Source: Halobacteriales archaeon QS_4_69_225 (GTDB taxonomy: Archaea; Halobacteriota; Halobacteria; Halobacteriales; Haloarculaceae). Taken from it: a stretch of 64,000 bases of DNA. Position 1 is the stretch's first letter. Every line of letters starts with the position of its first letter. The notes beneath the pieces are model-generated. The model made no database searches and was not told where the DNA came from. It saw nothing but the letters and a program-made list of their open reading frames with translations. Shown piece after piece: positions 16,303 through 25,854 of this stretch. Both the position numbers and the translations under genes were made by a program. The stretch is from assembly GCA_003020965.1 (NCBI GenBank), contig PXRL01000008.1, positions 170,760-234,759 on the forward strand. The letters run 5' to 3'.

Positions 16303-17220
16303 TCACGACCGCAGGCGTCGCCAGACGACGCCGCCGCCGACGGCCGGCAGCCCGAAGACGAGGGCGTACGGCGCGAGGTAGGCGACGGCGACGACGAGCG
16401 CCCGGACGGCCGTCGCGACGCCGTTCACCGACGACAGGAACGCCGCGACGAGCCCGGTGTCGTACCAGGTCGTCGACGGCTCCTCGGGCGGCTCCGGCGG
16501 CTCCTCGCCCAGCCGGACGGTGATCGTCGCGAGGGCGACGTCCCGCTCGAGGGCCGCCTGCCGGGCCTCGAGCCGCTCGATCTCCTCCTGGACGTCCGAC
16601 AGTTCCCGCTGGACGGCGAGGACGTCCTCGGTGTCGTTGGCCCCGTCGTACAGCTCCCGGAGCCGGTCGCGCTCGGCTCGGAGGTTCTCCAGGCGGGCCT
16701 CGATGTCGAGTAGCTGGTCCGTGACGTCCTCGCTTCGGGTGTCGACGCTCCGGACCTCGCCTTGCGACTCGATCTCGGCGACCGTCGCGTCGAACTCCTC
16801 GCTCGGGACCCGGACGGTCATCGTCCCGGTCCGCCGGGTCTCATTGTGCCGCTCCTCGACCTCCTGACTGCTGTCGCTGACGAAGCCGCCGCGTTCGGCG
16901 GCGAGACGCCGAATCCGCTCGCTGGCCCGCTCGGTGTCGTTCACCCGGAGCCGTATCTCGCCGGTCCGTATCGTCTGCCGTTGTCGGGTCTGGAGCCGCT
17001 GTGCGTCGCTCGCGTCGCCGGCGTCGTCGCTTCCGGCGTCCACGGCGTTTGCGCCGCCGCCGCCAGCACCGTCGCCGGCGTCCTCGACCGCGGTGGCGGC
17101 GTCGCCGTCGGCGTCGGGCCCCGAGCCGGCGTCGCCGCTTCCGGTGCCGCCGAAGCCGCTGCAGCCCGCCAGCGCGACGAGCAGGACCGCCGCGACGACG
17201 GCGTACGTGCGTCGGTTCAT
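16303..17220 (-). CDS. DUF4349 lipoprotein
   Basis: A 305-aa protein with a lipobox signal (VALLVALAGC-type; cysteine at about residue 20 in ALAGCSGFGG), then a Gly/Asp/Ala linker. The DUF4349 domain follows from about residue 85 (TIRTGEIRLRVNDTERASERI, EFDATVAEIESQGEV, the coiled coil LLDIEARLENLRAERDRLRE). A long membrane helix with VVAVAYLAPYALVFGLP lies at the end. It should be anchored at both ends and face outward. The role is unknown. It converges on the hydrolase gene with a 4-nt gap. Confidence 0.82.
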   Translation of the reverse strand: MNRRTYAVVAAVLLVALAGCSGFGGTGSGDAGSGPDADGDAATAVEDAGDGAGGGGANAVDAGSDDAGDASDAQRLQTRQRQTIRTGEIRLRVNDTERASERIRRLAAERGGFVSDSSQEVEERHNETRRTGTMTVRVPSEEFDATVAEIESQGEVRSVDTRSEDVTDQLLDIEARLENLRAERDRLRELYDGANDTEDVLAVQRELSDVQEEIERLEARQAALERDVALATITVRLGEEPPEPPEEPSTTWYDTGLVAAFLSSVNGVATAVRALVVAVAYLAPYALVFGLPAVGGGVVWRRLRS

Positions 17221-17490
17221 GTCGCCGACACCGAGGCGCGGGCTGGTAAAAGTGATCGTATATCAAACGGCTCTTTGAGCCATACGACTGGCGGATCGGT
17301 AGTCGCCTGCACGTCCGACGACACCGGGGAACCGCCCGACGGTCGAGTTGCGTCGCGGGCGTAAGTATATACCGCTCGAGGCCCCAGTTCCCGCCGAACA
17401 TTCGTGTATGCAACGCCAACGTCACACCGGTAGGACTACACCCACCCGGAGCATCGTCACCCCCGGCACGGCGACGCGGAGCGGCGACCG

Positions 17491-20400
17491 ATGACCGACG
17501 ACGTGTCGGTTCTCGTCGTCGGCGGGGCGTCGGTCCCCGACCTCGAGGCCGACGGTGGCGTCCGACTCCGGCGGTGCGCCGCCGCGGCCGGCCTCGAGGC
17601 AGTCGAGATGTCGCCGCCGGACTGCGCGGTCTGTGCGGCCGACGACGCCGACGTCGACCCGTTCGGCCTCGTCGAGCGAATCCACGACTGTGCGCCGGAA
17701 CTGCCGGTCGTGTTGGTGGCGACCGACCACGACCCGGAGCTGGCGGTCCGGGCGAGCCGGGCGGACGGCGTCGAGTACCTTCCCGACTCCGTCGCCGCCG
17801 AGGGCGAACTCCGCGAGCGGGTTCGGAAGCTCGCCGACGGCCGCGGCCGGTTCGCGCCGGCGGACGTCCTCGCCGACCTCCGGCGGGCGCTCGCCGGCGG
17901 GGAGGCGTCGCTCGACCGACTGCTCGCGGTCGGCCGGGGGTTCCTCGGCACCGACGTCGCGTTCCTGTCGAACGTCGATCGCGAGACGGGCACCTACGAG
18001 GTCGAACGCGCCGTCGGCGACGACGACCTCATCTCGGCCGGGACGACCGACTCGCTGTCGAACACCTACTGCCGGCGGGCGGTCGACGGCGACGGTCTCT
18101 TGGGCGTCCGGGACACGACCGCCGACGAGGGGTGGACCAGCGACCCCGCCTACCGGCGGTACGGGTTCGGCTGCTATCTCGGCGCCCGGGTCGAGATCGA
18201 CGGAGAGCTGTACGGGACGCTCTGTTTCGCCGACGACGGCCCCCGCGACCGGCAGTTCGCCGACCGCGAGAGGGCGCTCGTCGAGCTGTTCGTCGAGTTG
18301 GTCGCCGGGGAGCTGCGACGGCGGCGCCACGAGGACGAACTCGAGGCCGCTCGCGCGGACCGGCGGCGGACCCTGTCCCGCATCGGCGACGGCTTCCTGT
18401 CGGTCGACGACGACTGGGTCGTCGACTCGGCCAACGAGCGGGCCAGGGAGCTTCTCGACCGCGACCGGGAGTCGCTCGGCGGCGGGCAGCTGTGGGACGT
18501 CCTCCCGGAAGCGACCGGGGAGGGGTTCGGCGAGCCGCTCCACCGGGCCGCCCGCGGGGAGCCGGTCGAGTTCGAGGCGCGCCACGGGCCGCTGGAGCGG
18601 TGGTTCGAGGTCCGCGCGTACCCCGACGACGATGACGGGCTGTCGGTGTTCCTCCGGGACGTCGGCGAGCGGAAGCGCCGCGAGCGGGAGCTGCGCCGGA
18701 GCCGCGAGCGCTACCGGGCGCTGGCGGAGAACGTCCCGAACGGGGCGGTGGTCCTCGTCGACGACGACCGGCGGTTCCAGGTGGTCCGCGGCGGCGGGCT
18801 CGCGGGGACGGGCGTCGACCCCGAGAAGCTCGAGGGTCGGCGGGTGTCCGAGGCGCTCGAGGAGCTGGACGAGCTGGCCGTCGGGCTGGTCGATCGGACG
18901 CTCGACGGCGAGTCGGTCCGGACCGAGCTGCCGCTGGCCGGCGACGACTACCAGCTGCAGACCGCCCCCGTCGCCGACGACGACGGCGAGGTCTTCGCCG
19001 CGACGGCGGTGATAACCAAGGTGACAGCCATCCGGGAGCGCGAGCGGGTCGTCCGGGAGCTGTACGAGGCCATCGCCGACCCCGAACTGTCGTTCGACGC
19101 CACGGTGGAGTCGCTGCTGTCGCTCGGCTGCGACTACCTCGGCACCGACTACGGGACGCTGTCGGCCATCGAGGGCGAGGAGTACCGCCTCGAGGCGGTC
19201 CACGCACCGACGGGCACCCTCGAGGCCGGCGACATGATGCCGCTGTCGGAGACCAACTGCCAGCGGGCGGCGGCGACCGAGAAAACGGTCGTGCTGTCGG
19301 ACATCGAGAGCGAGGCGCCGGAGCTGGCCGACCGGGCCGGCAACGTCGAGCTGGGGCTGCGCTGCTATCTCGGGGCGCCCGTCTTCGCCGGCGACGAGCT
19401 CCACGGGACGTTCTGCTTCTACGACGGCGAGCCGCGGGCGGAGTCGTTCTCCGAGTGGGAGCGGACGCTCGTCGACCTGATGAGCCAGTGGGTGAGCTAC
19501 GAACTCGAACGCGGCGACCGCGAGCGGGAGTTGGAGCGCTACGAGTCGGTGCTGGAGAGCATCCAGGACCCCATCTACGCGGTCGACGAGTCGCTGCGGT
19601 TCCGGCTGGCGACCGACCGGCTGGCCGGGCGACTGGGGTACGACCGGGAGGCCCTGTCGGGTCGGCGCGTCGACGACATCCTCGGGGAGACGACCGCCGA
19701 CGACCTCGCCTCGGTCGCCGCAGACATCCGGGAGACCGGCGGCTCGGCGGTGTTCGAGGGCGACTGCTGCACCGCCGACGGCGGCCGCTACCCCGCCGAG
19801 ATCGAGGTTTCGGCGCCGGCCGGCGGGGCGGGCTTCGTCGGGTCGATGCGCGACGTCACCGCCCGCAAGGAGCGAGAGCGTGACCTGGAGTTCTTCTACG
19901 AGCTGGTGTCGGCCGCCGGCGTCGGCGTCGTCGCCGTCGACGAGCGGGGCCGGCTGGAGTACCTCAACGACGCCTGCGCGGAACTGCTGGGCGGCGGCGG
20001 GGACCCCGCCCCCGAGGCGATCGACGACCTGCTCGCCGACGGCGCCGTCGCCGATCACGGTCCGATGTGGGAGGGCACCGGCTTCGAGGGGTACGCCTCG
20101 GTGTGGGAGCGGGTCGGCTTCGACGAGACGACCACCGTCGAGGCGGTCGTCGGCGACGACACGGGGGTGCCCGTCGAGCTCCGGCTGACGAAACAGCGCA
20201 TCGACGGGGAGCCGTACCTCTTCGGGACGGTCGTCGACGTCACCGAGCGCAAGGAGACCGCCGAGATACGACGGACGCTGGCCGACACCGCCGGCCGGAT
20301 GCTCGAGTCCGACGACCGGGCGACGACCTGCCGGGGGGCGCTGTCGGCCGCCCGGACCATCACCGGCTTTCCCGACGGAGTCGTCTACCGCTTCGACGAC

Positions 20401-21939
20401 GACCGCGGAGTGTTGGTGCCGGAGGCGGCGACCGAGGGACTCCGCGACGCCGCCGGCGGGCGACTCCCGACGCTTTCGGGCGGCGACAGCCTCGCCTGGC
20501 AGACGTTCGTCGACGGCCAGCGGCGCGTCGTCGACGACGTCGCCACCCACGAGCGGACCTACATCGACGACCTCCCGTACACCGCCGGACTGTTCGTCCC
20601 GCTGGGCGAACACGGCGTGCTGACGCTCGTGGCACCCGGCGACCGGGACGTCTCGGAGCGCCGGCGGGAGGCGCTCGACATCCTCGCGGCCGACGTCGAG
20701 GGGGCCCTCGACCGGACGGCCCGCGAGCGGACCCTCGAGGGCCGCGAGCGCGAACTGGAAGAGCGGACCGAGCGGCTCGCGCGGCTCGACCGCGTCAACG
20801 GCGTCGTCCGCTCCGTCGCGGCCGTCGTCGTCCGGGAGTCCGACCGCGAGGGCATCAGACAGGCCGTCGCCGAGCGGCTGGTCGGCGCCGACCCGTTCGC
20901 TTACGCCTGGGTCGGCGCCGACGGCCCGGCCGGCCCGACCGCGGAGGCGTGGGCCGGCGAGCCGTCAGCCTTCGACGATCCGGCCGACGTCGACGACGCC
21001 GACCACCCGGCGTCGGAGGCGGCCGCGACCGGCGAGGTCGCGGTCGTGGAGAACCTGGTCGGCGTCGCCGACGAGAACCGCTGTGTCTGGCAGGCGGCCG
21101 CCCTCAAGCGGGGGTATCCGTCCTGCTGTGCGGTGCCGCTCACCTACGAGGGGACGACCCGCGGGGTGCTGACCGTCTACGCCGACCGGATCGGCGTCTT
21201 CGACGACTCGCTGGTCGAGCTGCTGTCGGAGCTGGGCGAGATGATCGGCTACGCGCTGACGGCCGCCGAGCGGCGGGCTGCCCTGGAGTCCGAGCGAACC
21301 GTCGAGCTGGTTTTCGACGTCCCCGAGGGAACCGCCTTCACCCGGCTGGCCGACCGGCTCGGCTGTGAGGTCGAGCTGAAGCGCGTCCGCACCGGTGGCG
21401 AGACGACGACGGTGACGTACCTGCTCGAGGGCGTCGACCCCGACGCCGACGTGGAGACGGCGCTGCCGGGCGGGACCACCGCGACGACCAGCCGGCTCGG
21501 CGGGGAGACGGCACTCGTGGAGGTGACCGTCGGCGGCGAGTGGGTCGGCTCGCCGTTCGCCGCCGAGGGCGGCCGGGTGACGACCGCAACCGCCGACCCC
21601 GAAGGCGGCGAACTCCGCGCCCGGATGCCGCTCGGCATCGAGGTCCGACCCGTGGTCGAGTCGCTGCGGGCGTCCTACCCCGGCGTCGAGTTCGTCGCCA
21701 AGCGCGAGCGCGCCGAGCGCCGCGAGCCCCGGAGCATGCTCCGCGGCGGCGTCGAGGAGCGGCTCACCGACCGGCAGCTGGAGGTGCTGGAGACGGCGTA
21801 CCTGGCCGGCTTCTTCGACCAGCCGCGGACCAACAGCGGCGACGACGTCGCCGACCTCCTCGGCGTCAGCCAGCCGACGTTCAACCAGCAGCGCCGGGCC
21901 GCCGAGCGGAAGCTCGTGGAGTTCCTCGTCGAGGGCTGA
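17491..21939 (+). CDS. Multi-GAF/PAS sensor with HTH-10 (Bat-like regulator)
   Basis: A 1482-aa cytoplasmic sensor-regulator. It begins with a receiver-like segment (1-125, no obvious phosphoacceptor loop), a GAF domain (about 135-275), two PAS domains (about 285-510), a second GAF (about 525-680), two more PAS (about 690-925), two further GAF (about 930-1255), the Bat-associated beta domain (about 1265-1410) and an HTH-10 DNA-binding domain (about 1420-1478, LTDRQLEVLETAYLAGFF). The family includes bacterio-opsin activator. No membrane helices or kinase domain are seen, so it probably senses a small molecule, redox or light and binds DNA directly. It is exceptionally long for the family; targets unknown. 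Confidence 0.92.
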   Translation: MTDDVSVLVVGGASVPDLEADGGVRLRRCAAAAGLEAVEMSPPDCAVCAADDADVDPFGLVERIHDCAPELPVVLVATDHDPELAVRASRADGVEYLPDSVAAEGELRERVRKLADGRGRFAPADVLADLRRALAGGEASLDRLLAVGRGFLGTDVAFLSNVDRETGTYEVERAVGDDDLISAGTTDSLSNTYCRRAVDGDGLLGVRDTTADEGWTSDPAYRRYGFGCYLGARVEIDGELYGTLCFADDGPRDRQFADRERALVELFVELVAGELRRRRHEDELEAARADRRRTLSRIGDGFLSVDDDWVVDSANERARELLDRDRESLGGGQLWDVLPEATGEGFGEPLHRAARGEPVEFEARHGPLERWFEVRAYPDDDDGLSVFLRDVGERKRRERELRRSRERYRALAENVPNGAVVLVDDDRRFQVVRGGGLAGTGVDPEKLEGRRVSEALEELDELAVGLVDRTLDGESVRTELPLAGDDYQLQTAPVADDDGEVFAATAVITKVTAIRERERVVRELYEAIADPELSFDATVESLLSLGCDYLGTDYGTLSAIEGEEYRLEAVHAPTGTLEAGDMMPLSETNCQRAAATEKTVVLSDIESEAPELADRAGNVELGLRCYLGAPVFAGDELHGTFCFYDGEPRAESFSEWERTLVDLMSQWVSYELERGDRERELERYESVLESIQDPIYAVDESLRFRLATDRLAGRLGYDREALSGRRVDDILGETTADDLASVAADIRETGGSAVFEGDCCTADGGRYPAEIEVSAPAGGAGFVGSMRDVTARKERERDLEFFYELVSAAGVGVVAVDERGRLEYLNDACAELLGGGGDPAPEAIDDLLADGAVADHGPMWEGTGFEGYASVWERVGFDETTTVEAVVGDDTGVPVELRLTKQRIDGEPYLFGTVVDVTERKETAEIRRTLADTAGRMLESDDRATTCRGALSAARTITGFPDGVVYRFDDDRGVLVPEAATEGLRDAAGGRLPTLSGGDSLAWQTFVDGQRRVVDDVATHERTYIDDLPYTAGLFVPLGEHGVLTLVAPGDRDVSERRREALDILAADVEGALDRTARERTLEGRERELEERTERLARLDRVNGVVRSVAAVVVRESDREGIRQAVAERLVGADPFAYAWVGADGPAGPTAEAWAGEPSAFDDPADVDDADHPASEAAATGEVAVVENLVGVADENRCVWQAAALKRGYPSCCAVPLTYEGTTRGVLTVYADRIGVFDDSLVELLSELGEMIGYALTAAERRAALESERTVELVFDVPEGTAFTRLADRLGCEVELKRVRTGGETTTVTYLLEGVDPDADVETALPGGTTATTSRLGGETALVEVTVGGEWVGSPFAAEGGRVTTATADPEGGELRARMPLGIEVRPVVESLRASYPGVEFVAKRERAERREPRSMLRGGVEERLTDRQLEVLETAYLAGFFDQPRTNSGDDVADLLGVSQPTFNQQRRAAERKLVEFLVEG

Positions 21940-22043
21940 CGGCGGCCGTCTCTCCCTCCTTGCCTATCGATATCGAACGTTCCGTGGCATGGCTATCAGT
22001 ATAGGAAACAGTCGGTGGTGGGCGCGGGCCGTCCCCTCGGCCG

Positions 22044-23819
22044 ATGACGGACGCTCCCGACGCCGCGGCCCGCTCGTCGACCATCGCCCCCACCGACCGC
22101 GGCGGGGCGACGATCCCGACTCCGACTCCGACTTCGGCCCCGACCCCGACCGACGGGTCGCTCCCGGCCCGGCTCCGGGCGGCGGCCCACCCGCTCGATC
22201 TCGCCGTCCTGCTGGCCGTTCCGGCCGTGCTCGCCGCCGCGGCGCTGCTGCCGGCCGACGTCAGACTCGCGTCGGCCTTCTCGTACGCCGACCCGACGCT
22301 CCGCACCGCGTTCGAGGCCAACTTCGTCCACGCCGGCCCCGACCACCTGCTGTTCAATCTCGTCATGTACGCCCTCCTCGCGCCGACGGTCTACCTGCTG
22401 TCGGCGCTGTCCGGCCGCCGCGACCGGTTCTACGTCGTCTTCGTCTCCTTTCTGGTCGTCTTCCCGGCGGTGCTGTCGGTCCTGAACCTGGCGGTCTTCC
22501 GTCGGGGGGTTCTGCTGGGCTTCTCCGGGGTGAACGCCGCCTTCGTCGGCTACCTCCCGCTCGCGCTGGCCGGCTACCTCCGGAGCGTCTTCGGCGTGCG
22601 CGCCGAGCGCGAACTCGCCGCCGGACTGTTCTTCCTCGGACTCGCGCTCGTGGCGGTGCTGGTGGTCCGGACGCCCGTCACCTGCGCCGTCGCGGCCGTC
22701 GCTACCCTCGCGGCGGCCAGCCGACTCCGCGCCGTCGACGCCGGCCCGTCGCGGTCGACGGACGCGCTGGGCGCCCCCGGCGAGGCCGAACTGGCCGTCG
22801 CCGCCGTGATCCTCCTGTTCGGCGGCCTGCTCTGCGCCTTCCCGTCAGATCCCGTCGTCGCCGGCGCCATCGTCAACGTCTACGTCCACCTGGTCGGCTT
22901 CGCGCTGGGCTTCATCGCGCCGTTCGTCACCTTCGGGCTCGCGCCGGTCGTCGAGCGCTCCCGAGCCGTCGCGGCGCCCCGGAAGAGTACCATATCCCGT
23001 CCGGGCGCACGTCCGGATCGTCCTGCGCGTTCCGCCTCGCCCGACGATCGGCCCGCCGGCTCGCCACCCCGGCGCCGTCGGCACCGTGCCGCGAGCGACA
23101 GCGGCAAGTGCCCGCTGGTGGTAGGTCGCGGCCGTCCCGATGGACCGCATCGAGCGCCTCGGCCGGCTGTTCGAACGCGGCGGCGTCATCACCGCCGACC
23201 GCTTCCGGCGGACGGTCGAGCTGGCGTGGCCCCGCGTCGTCACCGGCTTCGCCATCATGTCGAAGCAGACGGTCGACCTCGCGATGGTCGGCGTCGCCGT
23301 CGGCACGGCCGGCACCGCCGGGCTGGCCTTCGCCCTCGCCTACTGGGGGGTCGTCGCCCTGCTCGGGCTGGGGCTGGCCGGCGGCACCGTCAGCCTCGTC
23401 TCCCGGATCTACGGCGCCGACCGGCCCGAGCGGGCGTCGCTGGTCGTCACCCAGAGCGGCCTGCTCGCCGTCGCCCTCGCGGTCCCGATCGTGGCCGTCT
23501 TCATCACCCTCTCGGAGCCGCTGGTCGGGCTGCTCGGCGCCGACCCGGCGTCGGTCCGGCACGGCGGCACGTATCTCACCGTCGTCGCCCCGGCGGTGCT
23601 GTTCGAGCTGCTCAACCTCATCGCCAGCCGGACGTACACCGGCATCGGCGACACCTACACCGAGATGGTCAACCGGGCCGCGGGGGCGCTGCTCAACGTC
23701 GTCCTCAGCGCCGGGCTCATCTTCGGCGCCGGCCTCGGCGTCGCCGGCGCCGCCCTCGGAACGGCCGTCTCGACGGGCGTCGTGACGCTGACGCTCGGCT
23801 GGGGGATGACCGGCCGTAG
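22044..23819 (+). CDS. Rhomboid-like membrane protein with no timely stop codon
   Basis: Residues 45-315 form a six- or seven-helix rhomboid-like protein. FVHAGPDHLLFN matches the HxxxN-type helix, LLGFSGVN gives the GxSG serine, and VNVYVHLVGFALGF supplies the histidine. Intramembrane serine protease activity is therefore plausible. The reliable part ends near 22975. The frame stays open for another 280 codons of arginine/proline-rich sequence, overlapping the MATE gene by about 680 nt in another frame and stopping only at 23819. A lost stop or a frameshift near 22975-23125 is likely. A paralogue lies at 42309-43154. Confidence 0.6.
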   Translation: MTDAPDAAARSSTIAPTDRGGATIPTPTPTSAPTPTDGSLPARLRAAAHPLDLAVLLAVPAVLAAAALLPADVRLASAFSYADPTLRTAFEANFVHAGPDHLLFNLVMYALLAPTVYLLSALSGRRDRFYVVFVSFLVVFPAVLSVLNLAVFRRGVLLGFSGVNAAFVGYLPLALAGYLRSVFGVRAERELAAGLFFLGLALVAVLVVRTPVTCAVAAVATLAAASRLRAVDAGPSRSTDALGAPGEAELAVAAVILLFGGLLCAFPSDPVVAGAIVNVYVHLVGFALGFIAPFVTFGLAPVVERSRAVAAPRKSTISRPGARPDRPARSASPDDRPAGSPPRRRRHRAASDSGKCPLVVGRGRPDGPHRAPRPAVRTRRRHHRRPLPADGRAGVAPRRHRLRHHVEADGRPRDGRRRRRHGRHRRAGLRPRLLGGRRPARAGAGRRHRQPRLPDLRRRPARAGVAGRHPERPARRRPRGPDRGRLHHPLGAAGRAARRRPGVGPARRHVSHRRRPGGAVRAAQPHRQPDVHRHRRHLHRDGQPGRGGAAQRRPQRRAHLRRRPRRRRRRPRNGRLDGRRDADARLGDDRP

Positions 23820-24555
23820 CTACGGCGGCCGCCTCGGCATGGAGCCGAGCCCGGTGCCCGTCTCCGCCGGCCGGCCGTGGATCGACCGGGCGCTGCTGCG
23901 ACAGCTGCTGGAGATCTCGCTGCCGGAGATCGGCCGCCGGCTCGCCCAGGGGCTCGTCGTCTTCCCGCTTTTGTGGGTGGCGGCGGCCTTCGGGCCGGTC
24001 GTCGTGACGGCCGTCGAGGTGGCCCGCCGGGTGCGGACGGTCGTCAACAGCCTCAACTGGGGGCTCTCGCTGGCGTCGAGTTCGCTCGTCGGCCGCCACC
24101 TCGGCGAGGACGACGAAACGGAGGCCGGCGCCGTCGGCGCCGGTATCGTCCGGCTGGCGTTCGTCCTCTACGTCGCCGCCGCCGCGGCCGTCGCGCTGCT
24201 GGCGACGCCGCTTTCCCGGCTGTTCGTCGGCACCCCGGAGGCGGTCGCCCGGACGGCGCCGTTCGTCGTCGTCGCCGCCGTCAGCGCGGTCGGCCAGGGC
24301 GTCGACGGCGCCGCCACCGGCGCGCTCATCGGCGCCGGCGACACCCGCCTGCCGTTCGCCGCGTCGCTCGTCGGGCGGTACCTGTTCGCCCTGCCGGTCG
24401 CCGTCGCCGGCCTCCTCACGCCGCTGGGCGTCGCCGGCCTCTACGCGGCGCTACTGTTGGAGATGCACGTTCCCGGCTGGATCAACTACGCGCTGTTCCG
24501 CAGCGGGCGCTGGAAGGCCGTGAGCCGGCGCTACGGGCCCCCGACCGACGCCTGA
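23140..24555 (+). CDS. MATE family efflux transporter
   Basis: A 471-aa membrane protein with about 12 hydrophobic segments in two six-helix halves. Features include KQTVDLAMVGVAVGTAG in helix 1 and 2, SRIYGADRPERAS, and YTGIGDTYTEM in the first half. The second half shows EISLPEIGRRLAQG and GALIGAGDTRLPFAA, typical of MATE repeats. Such carriers export cationic drugs or metabolites in exchange for Na+ or H+. It starts at ATG 23140 inside the runaway end of the rhomboid-like frame. Codon bias clearly supports this frame over the overlapping one. Confidence 0.92.
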   Translation: MDRIERLGRLFERGGVITADRFRRTVELAWPRVVTGFAIMSKQTVDLAMVGVAVGTAGTAGLAFALAYWGVVALLGLGLAGGTVSLVSRIYGADRPERASLVVTQSGLLAVALAVPIVAVFITLSEPLVGLLGADPASVRHGGTYLTVVAPAVLFELLNLIASRTYTGIGDTYTEMVNRAAGALLNVVLSAGLIFGAGLGVAGAALGTAVSTGVVTLTLGWGMTGRSYGGRLGMEPSPVPVSAGRPWIDRALLRQLLEISLPEIGRRLAQGLVVFPLLWVAAAFGPVVVTAVEVARRVRTVVNSLNWGLSLASSSLVGRHLGEDDETEAGAVGAGIVRLAFVLYVAAAAAVALLATPLSRLFVGTPEAVARTAPFVVVAAVSAVGQGVDGAATGALIGAGDTRLPFAASLVGRYLFALPVAVAGLLTPLGVAGLYAALLLEMHVPGWINYALFRSGRWKAVSRRYGPPTDA

Positions 24556-25020
24556 GAAGCGACCCGAGTAGTTACAGCTGGGGGGTCATCCGACGGCCCG
24601 GCGGACCGAAAGAGCGAGGCCTGCGTGGCGGCGTCGCCGTGGTTCGAGAGAGCGACGCTCTCTCGTCGCACCGGAAGAGCGAAGCTCTTCCGTAGATCGC
24701 GGATCTCCGACCCGCTCACTCCCGAAAATCTCCGATTTTCGGAGACAGCGGCCACGAGCCGGCCGAGGGCTTTCGAGGCGGTCACGGGGTCCGTCCATCA
24801 GAACACGGTCGAATTATTTCCCGTCGTACGCGGACGCCGGCTGCTCGCGGGCGTGAAACGAAGACGAGGCGAAGCGAGAGGCGCCGGATGCCGGGGAGTC
24901 CGGCGCGGGTGGTCGGGCGCTCGCGGCGGGCCGTGTGTTTCGCCATCACGACGAGAAAAGCGTCGTTCAGGCATGAACGAGTACGCCGTCATCGCGTATA
25001 AACCCTGTTGTCCGGGAAGG
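24556..25020. other. Intergenic region rich in short palindromes
   Basis: This 465-bp gap between MATE and the nitrilase gene has no convincing gene. Its first half holds the cluster of hairpins described at 24645-24742. The second half is GC-rich and otherwise featureless. It contains TATAAACC at about 24999-25006 before the end of the convergent nitrilase gene. Confidence 0.45.
24645..24742. repeat. Cluster of four triloop palindromes
   Basis: Four hairpins follow each other: CGAGAGAGC-GAC-GCTCTCTCG (24645-24665), CGGAAGAGC-GAA-GCTCTTCCG (24672-24692), AGATC-GCG-GATCT (24694-24706) and CCGAAAATC-TCC-GATTTTCGG (24722-24742). All have perfect arms of 5-9 bp and a 3-nt loop. The arms differ in sequence, so the conserved property is the geometry and not the motif. 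Confidence 0.85.
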
Positions 25021-25854
25021 CTACCGGCGGTCGTCGAGGGCGGGAAACTCCGCCCGGACCGCCTCGACGCGGTCGGGGTCGACGTCGGCGGTCACGACCG
25101 CCGGCTCCTCGCCGGTCGTCGCCACGGGCGTCCCCCAGGGGTCGTAGACGGTCGAGCGGCCGACCAGCTCCGGGTCCGGGTCCGGGTCCGGGTCGGCGTC
25201 GACGTCGGCGGCCGCCGAGCCGTTGACCGCGCCGACGTACAGCAGGTTCTCGACGGCGCGGGCCCGCGGCAGCAGCTTCCAGTGCTCGACGCGGGGGTAC
25301 GGCCAGGCGCTCGGCACCAGGACGAGCGTCGCCCCGGCGTCGACGAGCCGGCGGTACAGCTCCGGGAACCGGAGGTCGTAGCAGGTCGTCACGCCGACGG
25401 TGTGGCCGCCGAGGTCGGCCGTCGGCAGGTCCTCGCCGGCCACCAGCAGTTCGGCCTCCGCGGAGTCGTAGCCGAAGAGATGGCGCTTCCGGTAGACGAG
25501 CCGCCGGTCACCGTCGGCGTCGTACAGCACCGCGGTGTTCGCCAGTCCTTCCGGCGCGGGGACGGACTCGCCGGCGGCCGCCGACGCCGCCAGGTCCTCG
25601 ACGACCGTCCCCGCGAGAACGGCGACGTCGTTGGCGACGGCCGCCTCCCGGAGCCGCCGGTGGGTCGGGCCGCCGAGCGGCCCGGCCGCGTCGGCGTAGT
25701 CGTCGAAGGCGAAGTAGCCGACGTCGAACAGCTCCGGCAGCGCGACGCAGTCGGCGCCGTCGGCCGCGGCCCGCTCGACGGCCGCGACGGCGCGGTCGAC
25801 GTTGGCCTCGACGGCGCCGCGCTCGACGGCCTGCTGGGCGAGCGCGAGTCTCAC
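25021..25854 (-). CDS. Carbon-nitrogen hydrolase (nitrilase superfamily)
   Basis: A 277-aa enzyme starting at GTG 25854. The catalytic triad is visible: Glu in CVALPELFDVGYF (residue about 41), Lys in VYRKRHLFGYD (about 122) and Cys in GVTTCYDLRFPEL (about 156). The family hydrolyses amides or nitriles; haloarchaeal members are often called omega-amidase-like, though the substrate is unresolved. The start overlaps the stop of the SRPBCC gene (GTGA), so the two are co-translated. An Asp-Pro repeat around residue 225 (ADPDPDPDP) is an insertion unlike most relatives. Confidence 0.9.
   Translation of the reverse strand: MRLALAQQAVERGAVEANVDRAVAAVERAAADGADCVALPELFDVGYFAFDDYADAAGPLGGPTHRRLREAAVANDVAVLAGTVVEDLAASAAAGESVPAPEGLANTAVLYDADGDRRLVYRKRHLFGYDSAEAELLVAGEDLPTADLGGHTVGVTTCYDLRFPELYRRLVDAGATLVLVPSAWPYPRVEHWKLLPRARAVENLLYVGAVNGSAAADVDADPDPDPDPELVGRSTVYDPWGTPVATTGEEPAVVTADVDPDRVEAVRAEFPALDDRR

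Noticed and set aside
17422-20613. A 1063-codon open frame on the minus strand
   Set aside because: It is antisense to the GAF/PAS/HTH-10 regulator, whose domains are unmistakable. Its own sequence is repetitive and low in information, a usual shadow in GC-rich DNA.
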